NCBI RefSeq assembly: GCF_020544465.1
Contig: NZ_CP066126.1
Coordinates: 2,294,001-2,358,000, forward strand
DNA: 64,000 nucleotides
From: Chromobacterium rhizoryzae
Lineage (GTDB): Bacteria; Pseudomonadota; Gammaproteobacteria; Burkholderiales; Chromobacteriaceae
Direction of reading: 5' to 3'
Within the stretch, counting starts at the first letter, position 1, and each line of letters opens with the position of its first letter. This document shows, piece after piece, positions 8,125 to 16,125 of the stretch. The notes under the pieces were generated by a model that saw only the letters and a program-made list of their open reading frames with translations, ran no database searches and was not told the DNA's origin. Position numbers and translations under genes: made by a program.

Positions 8125-8787
8125 TCAGGCCAGCTGTTGCAGCACTTCCAGCGCCTGGTGCAGGTCCTGGCATACCGCCAGCGCGTGATGGGTCTGGTCC
8201 GCCGGCGGCGTGACCAGGTCCGGCACCAGAATCACCCGCATGCCGGCGGCGACGCCGGCGTGCAGGCCGTAGATCGAGTCTTCCAGCACCACGCAGCGCA
8301 GCGGATCGACGCCCAGCTTGCGCGCGGCGGCCAGGTAAACGTCCGGCGCCGGCTTGGTGTGGGCGACTTCGTCGCCGGCCACCACGATGTCGAAATAACG
8401 CGATAGCCCGGTGCGGCCCAGCTTGATGTCCGCCAGCTGACGCTGGGTGGACGTGGCCACCGCGCGCGGCAGGTTTTGTCCGCGCGCCCAGTCCAGCAGC
8501 GCCTCGATGCCGCGCTTCAGCGGAATCTCCTCATGTTCCAGCATCTGCCAGTAATGCCGGCGGCCCACATTCTGCAGCGCGACGGCGTCGTCCTGGCTGC
8601 CCAGCCTTTCACTGAGGAATTCGGTGCAGCGGCGCATGGACAGGCCCACCATGTCCAGCAGCAGCTGATCGCTGAGCGTCATGTCCAGTTCGTCGGCGGC
8701 GCGGCGCCAGGACTCCATGGAAATTCTTTCGGTGTCTATCATCAAACCATCCATGTCGAACAGGATGGCGTCATAGTTTTGCGGCAT
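8125..8787 (-). CDS. HAD-superfamily phosphatase (beta-phosphoglucomutase-like)
   Basis: 220 residues. The opening MPQNYDAILFDMDGLMIDTE is HAD motif I (nucleophile Asp and acid Asp). VATSTQRQ is motif II, K of HTKPAPDVY is motif III and VLEDSIYGLHAG is motif IV. The cap between motifs I and II is helical (C1 type), as in beta-phosphoglucomutase and sugar-phosphate phosphatases. The substrate is not predictable. The first codon is ATG 8785-8787; the frame is open upstream but overlaps the divergent ParA promoter region. Confidence 0.9.
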   Translation of the reverse strand: MPQNYDAILFDMDGLMIDTERISMESWRRAADELDMTLSDQLLLDMVGLSMRRCTEFLSERLGSQDDAVALQNVGRRHYWQMLEHEEIPLKRGIEALLDWARGQNLPRAVATSTQRQLADIKLGRTGLSRYFDIVVAGDEVAHTKPAPDVYLAAARKLGVDPLRCVVLEDSIYGLHAGVAAGMRVILVPDLVTPPADQTHHALAVCQDLHQALEVLQQLA

Positions 8788-8890
8788 GCGGACTCCTTTT
8801 CCGGGCTTCGACCTTAACCCGATCGCCCGGCTGCGGCAAGCGCTTCCCCTCTGGTATAGTGGGCCATCGCAAACGGCAGAGGAGGCGGAT

Positions 8891-9538
8891 GTGCAATCGG
8901 TATTGGTGGCCAACCCCAAGGGCGGCAGCGGCAAATCGACCTTGGCGACCAATCTGGCCGGCTATTACGCCGCGCGCGGCAAGCGCGTGATGCTGGGCGA
9001 TGTGGACCGGCAGCAATCCTCGCTGGGCTGGCTGGCGCAACGCGACGCGGCGTTGCCTTCCATCGCCGGCTGGGAGGTCAAGGCCGGAGAAGCGGCGCGG
9101 CCGCCCAAGGGCACGGAGGTGGTGGTGCTGGACAGCGCCGCGGGCCTGCACGGCAAAAAGCTGGCGGCCCTGGTGTCCCGGGTGGAGCGCATCCTGGTGC
9201 CCATCCAGCCGTCGCCGTTCGACATGTGGGCGAGCGAGGCTTTTTTCGAACAGCTGCTGGAAGAGAAGGCCATCCGCAAGAACAAGGCCTTCATGGCGGT
9301 GGTGGGCATGCGGGTGGACCCGCGCACCCGCTCCGCGCGCGAACTGGAGAAATTCCTGGCGGAGCATCAGGTGCCGGTGCTGACCTGGCTGCGGGACACC
9401 CAGCTTTACGTGCAGGCGGCGTCCAGCGGCTTGTCCCTGTTCGACCTGCCGCCGTCGCGCGCGCAGCGCGACCGCGAGGCCTGGCAGCCTCTGCTCAACT
9501 GGCTGGGCGAGGAGGACGGCAGCTGGTGCGACAAATGA
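8891..9538 (+). CDS. Orphan ParA/MinD-type ATPase
   Basis: 215 residues starting at GTG 8891 with AGAGGAGG about 5 bases upstream. It has the deviant Walker A box NPKGGSGKSTLATNLAGYY (both signature lysines), GDVDRQQSS as switch I, and VVVLDSAAG as Walker B. No parB-like gene adjoins it, so it is not a classic partition operon; such solitary ParA proteins often position cellular complexes, for example chemotaxis arrays or secretion machines. That role is inference only. Confidence 0.88.
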   Translation: MQSVLVANPKGGSGKSTLATNLAGYYAARGKRVMLGDVDRQQSSLGWLAQRDAALPSIAGWEVKAGEAARPPKGTEVVVLDSAAGLHGKKLAALVSRVERILVPIQPSPFDMWASEAFFEQLLEEKAIRKNKAFMAVVGMRVDPRTRSARELEKFLAEHQVPVLTWLRDTQLYVQAASSGLSLFDLPPSRAQRDREAWQPLLNWLGEEDGSWCDK

Positions 9539-9583
9539 AATGTTTTGTCTTGATCTGAAATAAAATCGCTTGACGTGAAGAAA

Positions 9584-9674
9584 CCTGCGGCGTAAGGTGT
9601 GCCGGTAAGTGCGTGCGAGCCAAACGAGAGCGTCGCAGGGGACACTGTAAACGGGAGCCATCGAGCTCCCGTTT
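9584..9674 (+). promoter_or_regulatory. Structured leader upstream of GMP reductase (candidate)
   Basis: The 187-base gap before guaC contains a perfect 10-bp hairpin AAACGGGAGC/GCTCCCGTTT (9649-9674) with a 6-base loop. T-rich sequence GTTTTTTG follows only about 17 bases later. Upstream, CCTGCGGCG (9584-9592) can pair with CGTCGCAGG (9631-9639), and GGTGT (9596-9600) with ACACT (9642-9646) in a pseudoknot-like way. A promoter-like TTGACG (9570)/TAAGGT (9593) would start RNA inside the first stem, so the pseudoknot may be fortuitous. No known riboswitch consensus recognised. Confidence 0.35.
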
Positions 9675-9725
9675 ATGTTTGGGGCCCCTTGTTTTTTGAC
9701 TCTTTTCCGCTTTGGGAGCACACGC

Positions 9726-10676
9726 ATGATCAAGACAGAACTCAATTACGGCGACGTTTACCTGGTGCCGAAAAAAACCGTGGTGGACAGCCGCAAGGAG
9801 TGCGACACCTCGGTGCAATTCGGCCCGCGCCGTTTCGACATGCCGGTTTACGCGTCGAACATGAAGTCGGTGGTCTGCGCCGAAACCAGCGAGCTTTTCG
9901 CCGCTCGGAACTGGTTCTACACCATGCACCGCTTCAATGTGGACGCGGTGGCCTTTACCCGCGCCATGCAGGACAAGGGCCTGTTCGCCTCCATCAGCGT
10001 TGGCGTCAACGACGACACGCTGGAACAGCTGGCCGCGCTCAAGCAGGCCGGCCTCACTCCTGAATACATGACGCTGGACATCGCCAACGCCTGGTGCGTG
10101 AAGGCGGAGCGCATGATCAAGCACATCAAGCAGACCTTCCCCGAGACCTTTCTGATCGGCGGCAACATCGCCACCGGCGAAGCCGCGCGCGATCTGGAAA
10201 GCTGGGGCTGCGACGCGATCAAGGCCGGCATCGCCGGCGGCCGCGTCTGCATCACCAAGAACAAGACCGGTTTCCACCGCCCGATGATTTCCACGGTGCA
10301 GGACTGCGTGGCCGCGGTGTCCGTGCCGGTGATCGCCGACGGCGGCATCGTCGAGCACGGCGATATCGCCAAGGCGCTGGCCTGCGGCGCCAGCATGGTC
10401 ATGGCGGGCTCGCTGTTCGCCGGCTACGACGAATCCGCCGGCGAGATCGTCGAGATCAACGGCAAGCACTACAAGGAATACTTCGGCAGCGCCTCTCAGT
10501 TCAACAAGGGCGCCTACGTCAACGTGGAAGGCAAGAAGATCCTTGTGGAGTACAAGGGCAGCATCGGCAAGCTGCTGCGCGAACTGCAGGAAGACCTGCA
10601 GTCCTCGATCAGCTACGCCGGCGGCAACACCCTGCAGGCCTTGCGCGGGGCGGAACTGATCCAGGTTCGCCGCTGA
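9726..10676 (+). CDS. guaC: GMP reductase
   Basis: 316 residues, an IMP dehydrogenase/GMP reductase barrel without CBS domains. GMP reductase converts GMP to IMP and ammonia with NADPH, in purine interconversion. The Gly-rich GIAGGRVCITKNKTGF loop carries the catalytic Cys, VIADGGIVEHGDIAKALACG is the phosphate-binding region and SMVMAGSLFAG completes it. ATG 9726 is used because IKTELNYGDV is the family N-terminus; an upstream TTG-type extension covers the leader hairpin region and is unlikely. Confidence 0.93.
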   Translation: MIKTELNYGDVYLVPKKTVVDSRKECDTSVQFGPRRFDMPVYASNMKSVVCAETSELFAARNWFYTMHRFNVDAVAFTRAMQDKGLFASISVGVNDDTLEQLAALKQAGLTPEYMTLDIANAWCVKAERMIKHIKQTFPETFLIGGNIATGEAARDLESWGCDAIKAGIAGGRVCITKNKTGFHRPMISTVQDCVAAVSVPVIADGGIVEHGDIAKALACGASMVMAGSLFAGYDESAGEIVEINGKHYKEYFGSASQFNKGAYVNVEGKKILVEYKGSIGKLLRELQEDLQSSISYAGGNTLQALRGAELIQVRR

Positions 10677-10691
10677 TCCGGGCGGCGCGGC

Positions 10692-11180
10692 TCAGGCGTG
10701 CTGCGCCGCCGGGTGCGGCGCTTCTTCTGCTTGCGGCTGGGCGCGGCATTGCGCCCAGATCGAGCACTCCAGCTGCATCGCCACCTCGTCGCGCTGATTG
10801 ACGGTGGTCCAGCGCACCTTCACCACGCCGAAGCCGGGCTGGCTGTTGGAGCGGCGCTTGTCCAGCACCTCCACGGTGACGCGCAAGGCGTCGCCGGCGC
10901 GGGTGGGCTGGGGCCAACGCATCTTGTCGATCTGCATGCCGATCAAGCCGTTGGCCATCTTGCCCAGCTCGGTCTGGGTCACCAGCCGCATGCTCAGGCT
11001 GCTGGTCTGCCAGCCGCTGGCGGCCAGGCCGCCGAACAGGCTGTCCGCCGCACGCTGCGGATCAGTGTGGAAGTATTGCGGATCATACTGCCGGGCGAAG
11101 CCGATCAGCTCGTCCTCGCTCAATACATGGGTGGGGCTGTGGAACAGCTGTCCGGCTTTCAAATCTTCAAAATAGAGCAT
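10692..11180 (-). CDS. MaoC-like (R)-specific enoyl-CoA hydratase
   Basis: 162 residues, single hot-dog domain. FARQYDPQYFHTDPQRA carries the hydratase-2 Asp and His, and FGGLAASGWQTSSLSMRL is the usual helix. Enzymes of this family hydrate trans-2-enoyl-CoA thioesters. Predicted cytoplasmic and dimeric. It converges on guaC with 15 bases between the stops and is divergent from cutC. Confidence 0.88.
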   Translation of the reverse strand: MLYFEDLKAGQLFHSPTHVLSEDELIGFARQYDPQYFHTDPQRAADSLFGGLAASGWQTSSLSMRLVTQTELGKMANGLIGMQIDKMRWPQPTRAGDALRVTVEVLDKRRSNSQPGFGVVKVRWTTVNQRDEVAMQLECSIWAQCRAQPQAEEAPHPAAQHA

Positions 11181-11277
11181 ATCGACTTACGTTTGCGTCA
11201 TCTCGAGCGCGCAGCTTAACGCGGCCGGCGAAACGGGTCAAAATCCCTGGTGCGTTCAGCCCAGCAAGGGGGATATT

Positions 11278-12030
11278 TTGTCGCAAGATAGACAGTTGGA
11301 AGTGTGCGCCGGCTCGCTGGCGTCTTGCCTGGCCGCCGCTCAGGGCGGCGCGGCCCGGGTGGAATTGTGCGCCAGCCTGGAAACCGGCGGGCTCACGCCG
11401 TCGCCTGGCATGATTGCGCTGGCGAGGCAGAGGCTGGACATTGGCCTGCATGTGATCGTGCGTCCGCGCGGCGGCGATTTTCTGTATTCGGATGAGGAGT
11501 TCGACGTGATGCGCCGCGACGTGCTGGCCTGCCGCGAACTGGGGGCGGACGGCGTGGTGCTGGGCCTGCTGACCGCGGACGGCGAGGTGGACGTGGAGCG
11601 CAGCCGAGAACTGGTCCAGCTGGCCGGGCCGATGACGACCACCTTCCATCGCGCCTTCGACATGGCGCGGGATCCCGAGCAGGCGCTGGAGCAGATCATC
11701 GCCAGCGGCTGCCGGCGCTTGCTGAGCTCCGGCCAGGCGCCGGACGCGCTGGCGGGCGCGGCCCTGATCCGCCGGCTGAGCCGCCAGGCAGGCGAGCGGC
11801 TGATCCTGATGCCGGGCGGCGGCGTGCGGCCGGACAATCTGGCCGAACTCGCGCGTGCCACCGGCTGCCGAGAATTCCACGCCTCGGCCCGGGTCAAGGT
11901 GACCAGCGCGATGCGCTACCGCCAGACCGGGATCAGCATGGGCGCGGCGGGTCAGGACGAGTACGACAGACGGGAAAGCTGCGCCGAAACCATACGGATC
12001 ATGACGGATTTGCTGCGCGGCCTGGATTGA
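11278..12030 (+). CDS. cutC: CutC family protein
   Basis: 250 residues with the CutC TIM barrel: LEVCAGSLASCLAAAQGGA at the start, RPRGGDFLYSDEEFDVM, TFHRAFDMARDP and LMPGGGVRPDNL. CutC was first linked to copper tolerance in E. coli, but its true reaction remains unclear. Translation seems to begin at TTG 11278-11280, preceded by AAGGGGGA; no nearby ATG fits and family members begin close to the LEVC motif. Confidence 0.9.
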   Translation: MSQDRQLEVCAGSLASCLAAAQGGAARVELCASLETGGLTPSPGMIALARQRLDIGLHVIVRPRGGDFLYSDEEFDVMRRDVLACRELGADGVVLGLLTADGEVDVERSRELVQLAGPMTTTFHRAFDMARDPEQALEQIIASGCRRLLSSGQAPDALAGAALIRRLSRQAGERLILMPGGGVRPDNLAELARATGCREFHASARVKVTSAMRYRQTGISMGAAGQDEYDRRESCAETIRIMTDLLRGLD

Positions 12031-12077
12031 CGCTTGTCGGACGGCACGCATTTGCAGGATGATGCTGACATTTCCGG

Positions 12078-12104
12078 CCGCGGACCATTCAAGAGCCGCG
12101 GACC
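12078..12104 (+). repeat. Short direct repeat CCGCGGACCA x2
   Basis: CCGCGGACCA occurs twice, separated by TTCAAGAG, immediately before the 72-base dispersed repeat in the cutC-cupin gap. It may be part of the same mobile or repeated unit. Confidence 0.5.
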
Positions 12105-12116
12105 AAAATCTGAACC

Positions 12117-12188
12117 AAGGCGCGCCGACGCAAGCAGTGCAAGCCGTACGATCAGGAAGCGCAATGCAGGATCAGGGGTTTTGTCAGC
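12117..12188 (+). repeat. 72-base dispersed repeat, copy A
   Basis: Runs from AAGGCGCGCCGACGCAAGCA to GGATCAGGGGTTTTGTCAGC. About 61 of 72 bases match, by eye, the inverse complement of 22768-22840. It fills much of the cutC-cupin gap and ends 8 bases before the AAGGAG ribosome site of the cupin gene. Confidence 0.8.
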
Positions 12189-12206
12189 GGTTTTAAGGAG
12201 CGCAAG

Positions 12207-12728
12207 ATGAGCAAGCCGTCGCATGTGGTCAATATCGACCAAGTGGAAGCCGTGGACTACCGGGAGGGCGAAGGGTGGGGCGGCAGCTATCATCCGCTGA
12301 CGCCGGCGCTGGACGCCTTGCCCGGCCGGCTGGGCGCCAATCTGACCCGTCTGCCGCCGGGGCATGCGGGCTGCCCCTTTCATTCCCACGCCCGCGAGGA
12401 CGAGATTTTCTATGTGTTGTCCGGGCGCGGCGTGCTGCGACTGGGCGACAGCCTGCAGGAAATCGGGCCCGGCGACTGCATTTCCTGTCCGGCCGGCACC
12501 GGCGTCGCGCATCAAATCGCCAACCCCTTCGATCAGGACCTGGTCTACCTCGGCATCGGCGTCAACGACCCGCACGAGGTCTGCGTCTATCCGGACAGCG
12601 GCAAGGTGCTGGTCCGCCATCTGAAGCAGGTGGGGCGGCTGGAAAGCGCGCCGTACTACGACGGCGAGCCGGCGCGCCCCGGCATCTTCGACATGCTGGA
12701 GCGGGAACAGACGCTGGTCCGGAAATAG
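12207..12728 (+). CDS. Cupin-domain protein
   Basis: 173 residues with one conserved beta-barrel. Metal-binding motif 1 is FHSHAREDEIFYVLSGRG (the two His and Glu visible) and motif 2 follows in GPGDCISCPAGTGVAHQIAN. Small single-domain cupins include isomerases, dioxygenases and sugar-binding proteins; I cannot assign a reaction. TAAGGAGCGCAAG precedes ATG 12207. Confidence 0.88.
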   Translation: MSKPSHVVNIDQVEAVDYREGEGWGGSYHPLTPALDALPGRLGANLTRLPPGHAGCPFHSHAREDEIFYVLSGRGVLRLGDSLQEIGPGDCISCPAGTGVAHQIANPFDQDLVYLGIGVNDPHEVCVYPDSGKVLVRHLKQVGRLESAPYYDGEPARPGIFDMLEREQTLVRK

Positions 12729-12780
12729 CCGGCTTGGCATGCGGCCGCGGCATGAGCGATAACGGAACCATCGTTCCTCC

Positions 12781-13596
12781 ATGGATAAGGCAATGAAGAG
12801 GCGGGCATTGAGCCGCGCGGCGGCGGTGTTGGCGCTGGCGTGGCCGCTGGGCGCGGCGGCGGAGCCCTTGTCGTTCTGCTATGAGGATCAGGCTTCCTAT
12901 CCCTGGCTGGACGGCCGCGGCGGCGGGCTGGACATTCAGTTGATCAAGCATGTGCAGAGCGCCTTGAAGCTGGAGCTGTATTTGCATCCGATGCCGTGGC
13001 GGCGCTGCATCAATATGCTGCGCCAAGGCAAGATGGACGGCGCTTTCGCCGCCAGCTTCGTGCCGGAGCGTTCGCAATGGGGGCTGTACCCCATGCTGCC
13101 GGACGGCGGACCGGACGCCGGCCAACGGCTGCACAGCGCCAGTTATTCCTTGTATCGGCTCAAGGGCACCACGGTGGATTGGGACGGCGCGCGCCTGTCC
13201 AGCGGCATGGCGCCGATAGGCATGCAGACCGATTTCTCCATCGGCCTCTTTTTGCGCAAGCAGCAGGTGGAGATAGACGACAGCAACCGCGATCCGCTGG
13301 CCATTCTGCAAAAGCTGCGCCTGAGGCGCTTGAGCGGAGCGGCCTTGCAGACGCCGCGCGCGGAGCAGATCCTGCGCGAGCATCCCGAGCTGACGGAGAC
13401 GATAGAGCGCTGCCGGCTGCCCTTGGAAGAAAAGCCCTATTTCCTGATGTTGTCGCGCCAATTGGCGCACCGCGAACCCAGCCTGCCGGGCAGGATCTGG
13501 GCGGAACTGGAGCGGCAACGCGAGTCGCCGGCCTTTCTCGCCCAGCTGCGGGCGCTGGGCGCGCACCGCGACGCCGGCGGCGCGGCGCACAAATGA
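12781..13596 (+). CDS. Secreted solute-binding protein (amino-acid SBP_bac_3-like)
   Basis: 271 residues. The signal peptide ends near AWPLGAAAEP, followed by LSFCYEDQASYPWL and the binding-protein pattern GGLDIQLIKHV...MPWRRCINMLRQGKMDGAF. Cys pairs may form disulfides. No ABC permease or ATPase gene is nearby, so it may act as a stand-alone sensor or pair with a distant transporter. ATG 12781 follows a small dyad (GGAAC/GTTCC); ATG 12793 is an alternative start. Confidence 0.82.
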   Translation: MDKAMKRRALSRAAAVLALAWPLGAAAEPLSFCYEDQASYPWLDGRGGGLDIQLIKHVQSALKLELYLHPMPWRRCINMLRQGKMDGAFAASFVPERSQWGLYPMLPDGGPDAGQRLHSASYSLYRLKGTTVDWDGARLSSGMAPIGMQTDFSIGLFLRKQQVEIDDSNRDPLAILQKLRLRRLSGAALQTPRAEQILREHPELTETIERCRLPLEEKPYFLMLSRQLAHREPSLPGRIWAELERQRESPAFLAQLRALGAHRDAGGAAHK

Positions 13597-13682
13597 TGAT
13601 GGATTGTTCAGCGACTGCTTGCTATCAAAGTTAAAGCTTTTGCTTTATTATTTTCCGCTCCTTGATTTCCTTAGGAATCCCC

Positions 13683-14360
13683 ATGCATAAGAAAACGCTT
13701 TTGGCCGCCGGCTGTCTATGGCTGGCCGCCGGTCCGGCCTTGGCGGAGGCCTGGTCCTATCCCGGTTGGCAGGACGGCCGAGACACCCGCGTCAAGGCGC
13801 TGGCCCTGCTGCAGACCTTGAACGCCACCTTGCTGAGCAATAGCAGCGCCACCCGCACCTTGCAGCAATGGTGCGCGGATCACCGGATGGCGTCTCCGGC
13901 GCAGATTCGCGCCTTGCGCAATCCGGCGGATCACAAGGAAGCCAGCCCGGAAGTGCGCGCCCAGTTGCAGGCGCGGCCGGACGAGCGCATCGCCTACCGC
14001 CGGGTGCGGCTGGCTTGCGGCGAGCATGTGTTGTCCGAGGCCGACAACTGGTATTTGCCGTCCAAGCTGAGCGCGGAGATGAACCGCCAACTGGACGGCA
14101 GCGACGTGCCGTTTGGCCGCGCGGTGGCGGCGCTGAACTTCCGCCGGCAAACCGAGGAAGTCAAATTGCTGTGGTCGCCGTTGCCGGCGGGCTGGGAAAT
14201 GAAGCCCGCGGCTCAGGGCGTCGCCGCCGGCGGCCTGGATATCGCGCCGGAAGTGTTGCAACACCGCGCCGTGCTCTACCGCGGCAGCGACAACGCGCCG
14301 TTCAGCGTGGTGGTGGAGACGTATCAGCGAGACGTCTTCGCCTTCCCGCTGGCCTATTGA
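13683..14360 (+). CDS. Secreted protein with chorismate-lyase-like motifs
   Basis: 225 residues. The signal peptide MHKKTLLAAGCLWLAAGPALA is followed by a mature domain without membrane segments. The order of motifs recalls UbiC-fold chorismate pyruvate-lyases: RRVRLACGEHVLSEADNWY, then SAEMNRQLDGSDVPFGRAV, then LLWSPLPAGWE and HRAVLYRGSDNAPFSVVVET. That link is my inference from pattern. It stands 75 bases before a PheC-like gene, which also handles a chorismate-derived substrate. ATG 13683 is chosen because the signal peptide begins there and TTAGGA precedes it. Confidence 0.7.
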   Translation: MHKKTLLAAGCLWLAAGPALAEAWSYPGWQDGRDTRVKALALLQTLNATLLSNSSATRTLQQWCADHRMASPAQIRALRNPADHKEASPEVRAQLQARPDERIAYRRVRLACGEHVLSEADNWYLPSKLSAEMNRQLDGSDVPFGRAVAALNFRRQTEEVKLLWSPLPAGWEMKPAAQGVAAGGLDIAPEVLQHRAVLYRGSDNAPFSVVVETYQRDVFAFPLAY

Positions 14361-14435
14361 GGCCGCGTCGAACGAGTCTTGCGAGCAGGGCGCTGGCAGC
14401 GTCCGCTGCGCAAACAACAGAAGAAGAAAGCAAGC

Positions 14436-15212
14436 ATGATGAAGAAATCACAGAAACTGGGCGGCCTGCTCTTGGCCGGCCTGATCGCCGGCCAGCCGGC
14501 GCTGGCGGACCGCCTGGACGATATCCTGCAACGCGGCAGCGTGCGGGTGGGCACCACCGGAGATTACCGTCCGTTCAGCGAGCGGGACGCGGCCAGCGGC
14601 GCCTATCGCGGCCTGGACATCGAGATGGCCGAGAGCCTGGCGCGGGCGCTGGGCGTCAAGCTGGAGCTGGTGGCCACCAGCTGGCCGACGCTGATGCGCG
14701 ACCACGAGGCCGGCAAGTTCGACATCGCGATGAGCGGGGTGTCGATCAATCTGGAGCGGCAGAAGCGGGCGCTGTATTCGCAGCCCTATCTGAACGACGG
14801 CAAGACGCCGATCACCCGCTGCGAAAACGTCCAGCGTTTTCAGACCATCGCCCAGATCAACCAGCCCCGGGTCAAGCTGATCGTCAATCCGGGCGGCACC
14901 AATGAAAAGTTCGCGCGCGCCCGCCTGCCGGCGGCCGCGCTGACCGTGCATCCGGACAATGTCACCATTTTCCGGCAGATCATAGACGGCAAGGCCGATC
15001 TGATGGTGACCGACGCGGTGGAAACCCGTTATCAGCAGAGGCTGCATCCGGAGCTGTGCGCGGTGCACCCGGAGAAGCCGTTCGACTTTTCGCAAAAAGC
15101 CTATCTGCTGCCCAACGACTGGCGCTGGAAAGCCTGGGTGGATCAATGGCTGAGCCAGAGCCTGCAAAACGGCGAATTCGCCGGCCTGTCGGCCAAGTGG
15201 CTGGGGAAGTGA
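14436..15212 (+). CDS. pheC: Periplasmic cyclohexadienyl dehydratase-like protein
   Basis: 258 residues. The signal peptide (GGLLLAGLIAGQPALA) is followed by a binding-protein fold. It closely follows the known periplasmic PheC enzymes: RVGTTGDYRPFSERD, DIAMSGVSINLERQKRA, QPYLNDGKTPITRCENV, LIVNPGGTNEKFARA and DLMVTDAVETRYQQRLHPEL. PheC turns prephenate or arogenate into phenylpyruvate or phenylalanine outside the cytoplasm. Could be a plain amino-acid binding protein, but the GKTPITRC and NPGGTNE blocks favour the enzyme. Confidence 0.82.
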   Translation: MMKKSQKLGGLLLAGLIAGQPALADRLDDILQRGSVRVGTTGDYRPFSERDAASGAYRGLDIEMAESLARALGVKLELVATSWPTLMRDHEAGKFDIAMSGVSINLERQKRALYSQPYLNDGKTPITRCENVQRFQTIAQINQPRVKLIVNPGGTNEKFARARLPAAALTVHPDNVTIFRQIIDGKADLMVTDAVETRYQQRLHPELCAVHPEKPFDFSQKAYLLPNDWRWKAWVDQWLSQSLQNGEFAGLSAKWLGK

Positions 15213-15219
15213 GTCTGAC

Positions 15220-16011
15220 CTAGGCTTCGCTGCCTCGCAGTTGCTCGATATAGCAATTGAACAGCTCGGCGTGGCTGGCCACGCCGAGCTTCAGATACAG
15301 ATTGCGGCGGTGAACCTTGACCGTTTCCGGCGAAATGGCCAGCTGTTGGGCAATGGCCTTGCTGGACAGGCCGCACAGCGTCAGCCGCGCCACCTCGGCC
15401 TCGCGCTCGGACAGCCTGCCGTGGCCAAAATGACTCAGCGTCTGCGTCAGTTGATCGGCCAGGCGCTGCGATGGCGGCGTGGGCGCGGAGCTCAGCTGCC
15501 AGTGACGCCGCATCGCGGACAGCAGCCAGGGCTGCATCACGCGCAGCTTGCCGATGTCGGCCGGCTCGAATGCGCTGGCCTTGCCCAGCGACAAGGTCAA
15601 CACCAGGTCCGGAGCCAGGCGCAGCAGCAGCTGGACCTCGTCCACGCCCACCTCGCCGCTCATATAACGCTGAAAATACTCGCTTTGGCGAAAGTGGTCC
15701 GGCGCGATGTCGGGCAAGTGGTGGAGGCCGTCGGGAAAAGGCCGCTGCGCGTATTGATAGAAGGGGTCCAGCAGATACAGGCCCTGGCAGTAAAGCGCCA
15801 TCGGCGACGGCGCGGCCAAGTGCTGAAAATCGCATTCCTCCAGAATCTGCGGCGGCGCGTTCGCGTGGAAACAGGCGGCCAGCGCATTGTCCAGCGGCAC
15901 GCTGCCGCGCAACAGCAAGACCAGCTGACGCCAAAACCCGGGCAGACCGATGTGCGCCATCAGCTGCGCCAGATGATGGTGCAGCGGCAGTTCCTTCAAC
16001 AAAGCTTCCAT
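15220..16011 (-). CDS. LuxR-type (GerE) transcriptional regulator
   Basis: 263 residues. The C-terminal helix-turn-helix is clear: LSEREAEVARLTLCGLSSKA, IAQQLAISPETVKVHRRNLY, LKLGVASHAEL. The N-terminal 190 residues are not a receiver, and I cannot see the conserved aromatic and Asp residues of acyl-homoserine-lactone binding, so a quorum-sensing role is not supported. Divergent from the permease/peptidase pair with 114 bases between, making that pair its likely target; a weak dyad (ATCAC-GG-TGAT) lies there at about 16035-16050. Confidence 0.87.
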   Translation of the reverse strand: MEALLKELPLHHHLAQLMAHIGLPGFWRQLVLLLRGSVPLDNALAACFHANAPPQILEECDFQHLAAPSPMALYCQGLYLLDPFYQYAQRPFPDGLHHLPDIAPDHFRQSEYFQRYMSGEVGVDEVQLLLRLAPDLVLTLSLGKASAFEPADIGKLRVMQPWLLSAMRRHWQLSSAPTPPSQRLADQLTQTLSHFGHGRLSEREAEVARLTLCGLSSKAIAQQLAISPETVKVHRRNLYLKLGVASHAELFNCYIEQLRGSEA

Positions 16012-16125
16012 CCTGCAATCCCCGCTCGGGGTAACCCATCACGGTGATTGGGCGCCCTCCCGCGTCAAAATACACTGTCTCCCGCAAGTCTGACTACAAG
16101 ACCATAGCGACAAGAGGAGAACACT

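Noticed and set aside
15220..16011. Quorum-sensing LuxR receptor
   Set aside because: The N-terminal part lacks the recognisable lactone-binding residues, and no luxI-like gene is near.
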